Shown in pieces: positions 62,789-62,884 of a stretch of 62,884 nt of DNA. This DNA is from Gammaproteobacteria bacterium. GTDB taxonomy: Bacteria > Pseudomonadota > Gammaproteobacteria > Steroidobacterales > Rariloculaceae. The stretch is from assembly GCA_022820625.1 (NCBI GenBank), contig JAJEFE010000069.1, positions 1 to 62,884 on the forward strand. The letters run 5' to 3'. The notes beneath the pieces are model-generated. The model saw only the letters and a list, made by a program, of their open reading frames with translations. It did no database searches and was not told the origin of the DNA. Position 1 is the first letter of the stretch; each line of letters starts with the position of its first letter. A program made the translations under genes and the position numbers.

Positions 62789-62860
62789 CCGTCCCTTCGA
62801 CCGCTCGATTTCGTCAAATATGACCCGATATTCTCCTCAATCGATCGATCGAAGGGACGG
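62789..62860. repeat. long inverted repeat
   Basis: Arms 62789-62810 and 62839-62860 are reverse complements over 20 of 22 positions (outer 12 perfect, CCGTCCCTTCGA) with a 28-nt loop. It could be a transcription terminator for a gene beyond the edge, a regulator site or a mobile-element remnant. No T-run follows on either strand. Confidence 0.5.
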
Positions 62861-62884
62861 CGATATCGAATTTTCGCTTTCACG

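Overview
The window reads as a GC-rich, densely packed chromosomal segment, most likely from an uncultivated gammaproteobacterium. The evidence is a full 14-gene nuo operon with separate nuoC and nuoD, a PrpC close to the enterobacterial enzyme, RecQ with a C-terminal HRDC domain, SURF1, CtaG, DUF2909 and DUF4426 proteins, and an alternative complex III. I saw no insertion sequence, prophage, CRISPR array or rRNA. Taxonomy is inferred from protein resemblance only.

Layout. 1-6.3 kb (mostly minus strand): a Tat-exported molybdenum hydroxylase pair, an AlkA-type DNA glycosylase, an orphan Tat/lipoprotein TRAP solute-binding protein, an MhpB-like extradiol dioxygenase and a wrecked FAH-family pseudogene. 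6.3-20.5 kb: a respiratory block. A GldC-like gene leads an alternative complex III operon (actA-B1-B2-C-D-E-F). Beside it lies an A1-type cytochrome c oxidase cluster (coxB with a fused cytochrome c, ctaD, ctaG, coxC, SURF1 and small membrane genes). 20.5-29.9 kb: a DUF4426 lipoprotein, DsbD, initiator tRNA, RecQ, small coiled-coil/membrane proteins, a secreted Gfo/Idh/MocA oxidoreductase and a two-gene secreted module (WDG-type protein + DUF6152). 30.0-45.2 kb: nuoA-N on the minus strand. 45.3-46.9 kb: two type II toxin-antitoxin pairs with palindromic operator candidates. 46.9-53 kb: a second copy of the WDG/DUF6152 module, a class II aldolase, NAD malic enzyme, and an SDR/FAH pair resembling the last steps of non-phosphorylated deoxy-sugar-acid catabolism. 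53.2-62.6 kb: 2-methylcitrate synthase, then a tight operon of fused 2-oxoacid dehydrogenase E1, FabD-like acyltransferase, ALDH7-type semialdehyde dehydrogenase, aminotransferase and sulfatase, ending in two gene fragments.

Together the central genes give an electron path NADH > complex I > quinone > alternative complex III > cytochrome c oxidase, fed by carbon-oxidising enzymes at both ends.

Most unusual structures: (1) the nuoD-nuoE junction carries a 38-bp repeat that makes two 13-codon mini-genes linked by 4-nt stop/start overlaps into nuoE; (2) the GldC-led complex III operon, whose split ActB1 keeps a four-cysteine iron-sulfur motif and carries an Ala-rich insert; (3) the E1-acyltransferase-ALDH7-aminotransferase-sulfatase operon, which matches no standard pathway layout; (4) the duplicated WDG/DUF6152 module; (5) several deletion-type pseudogenes.
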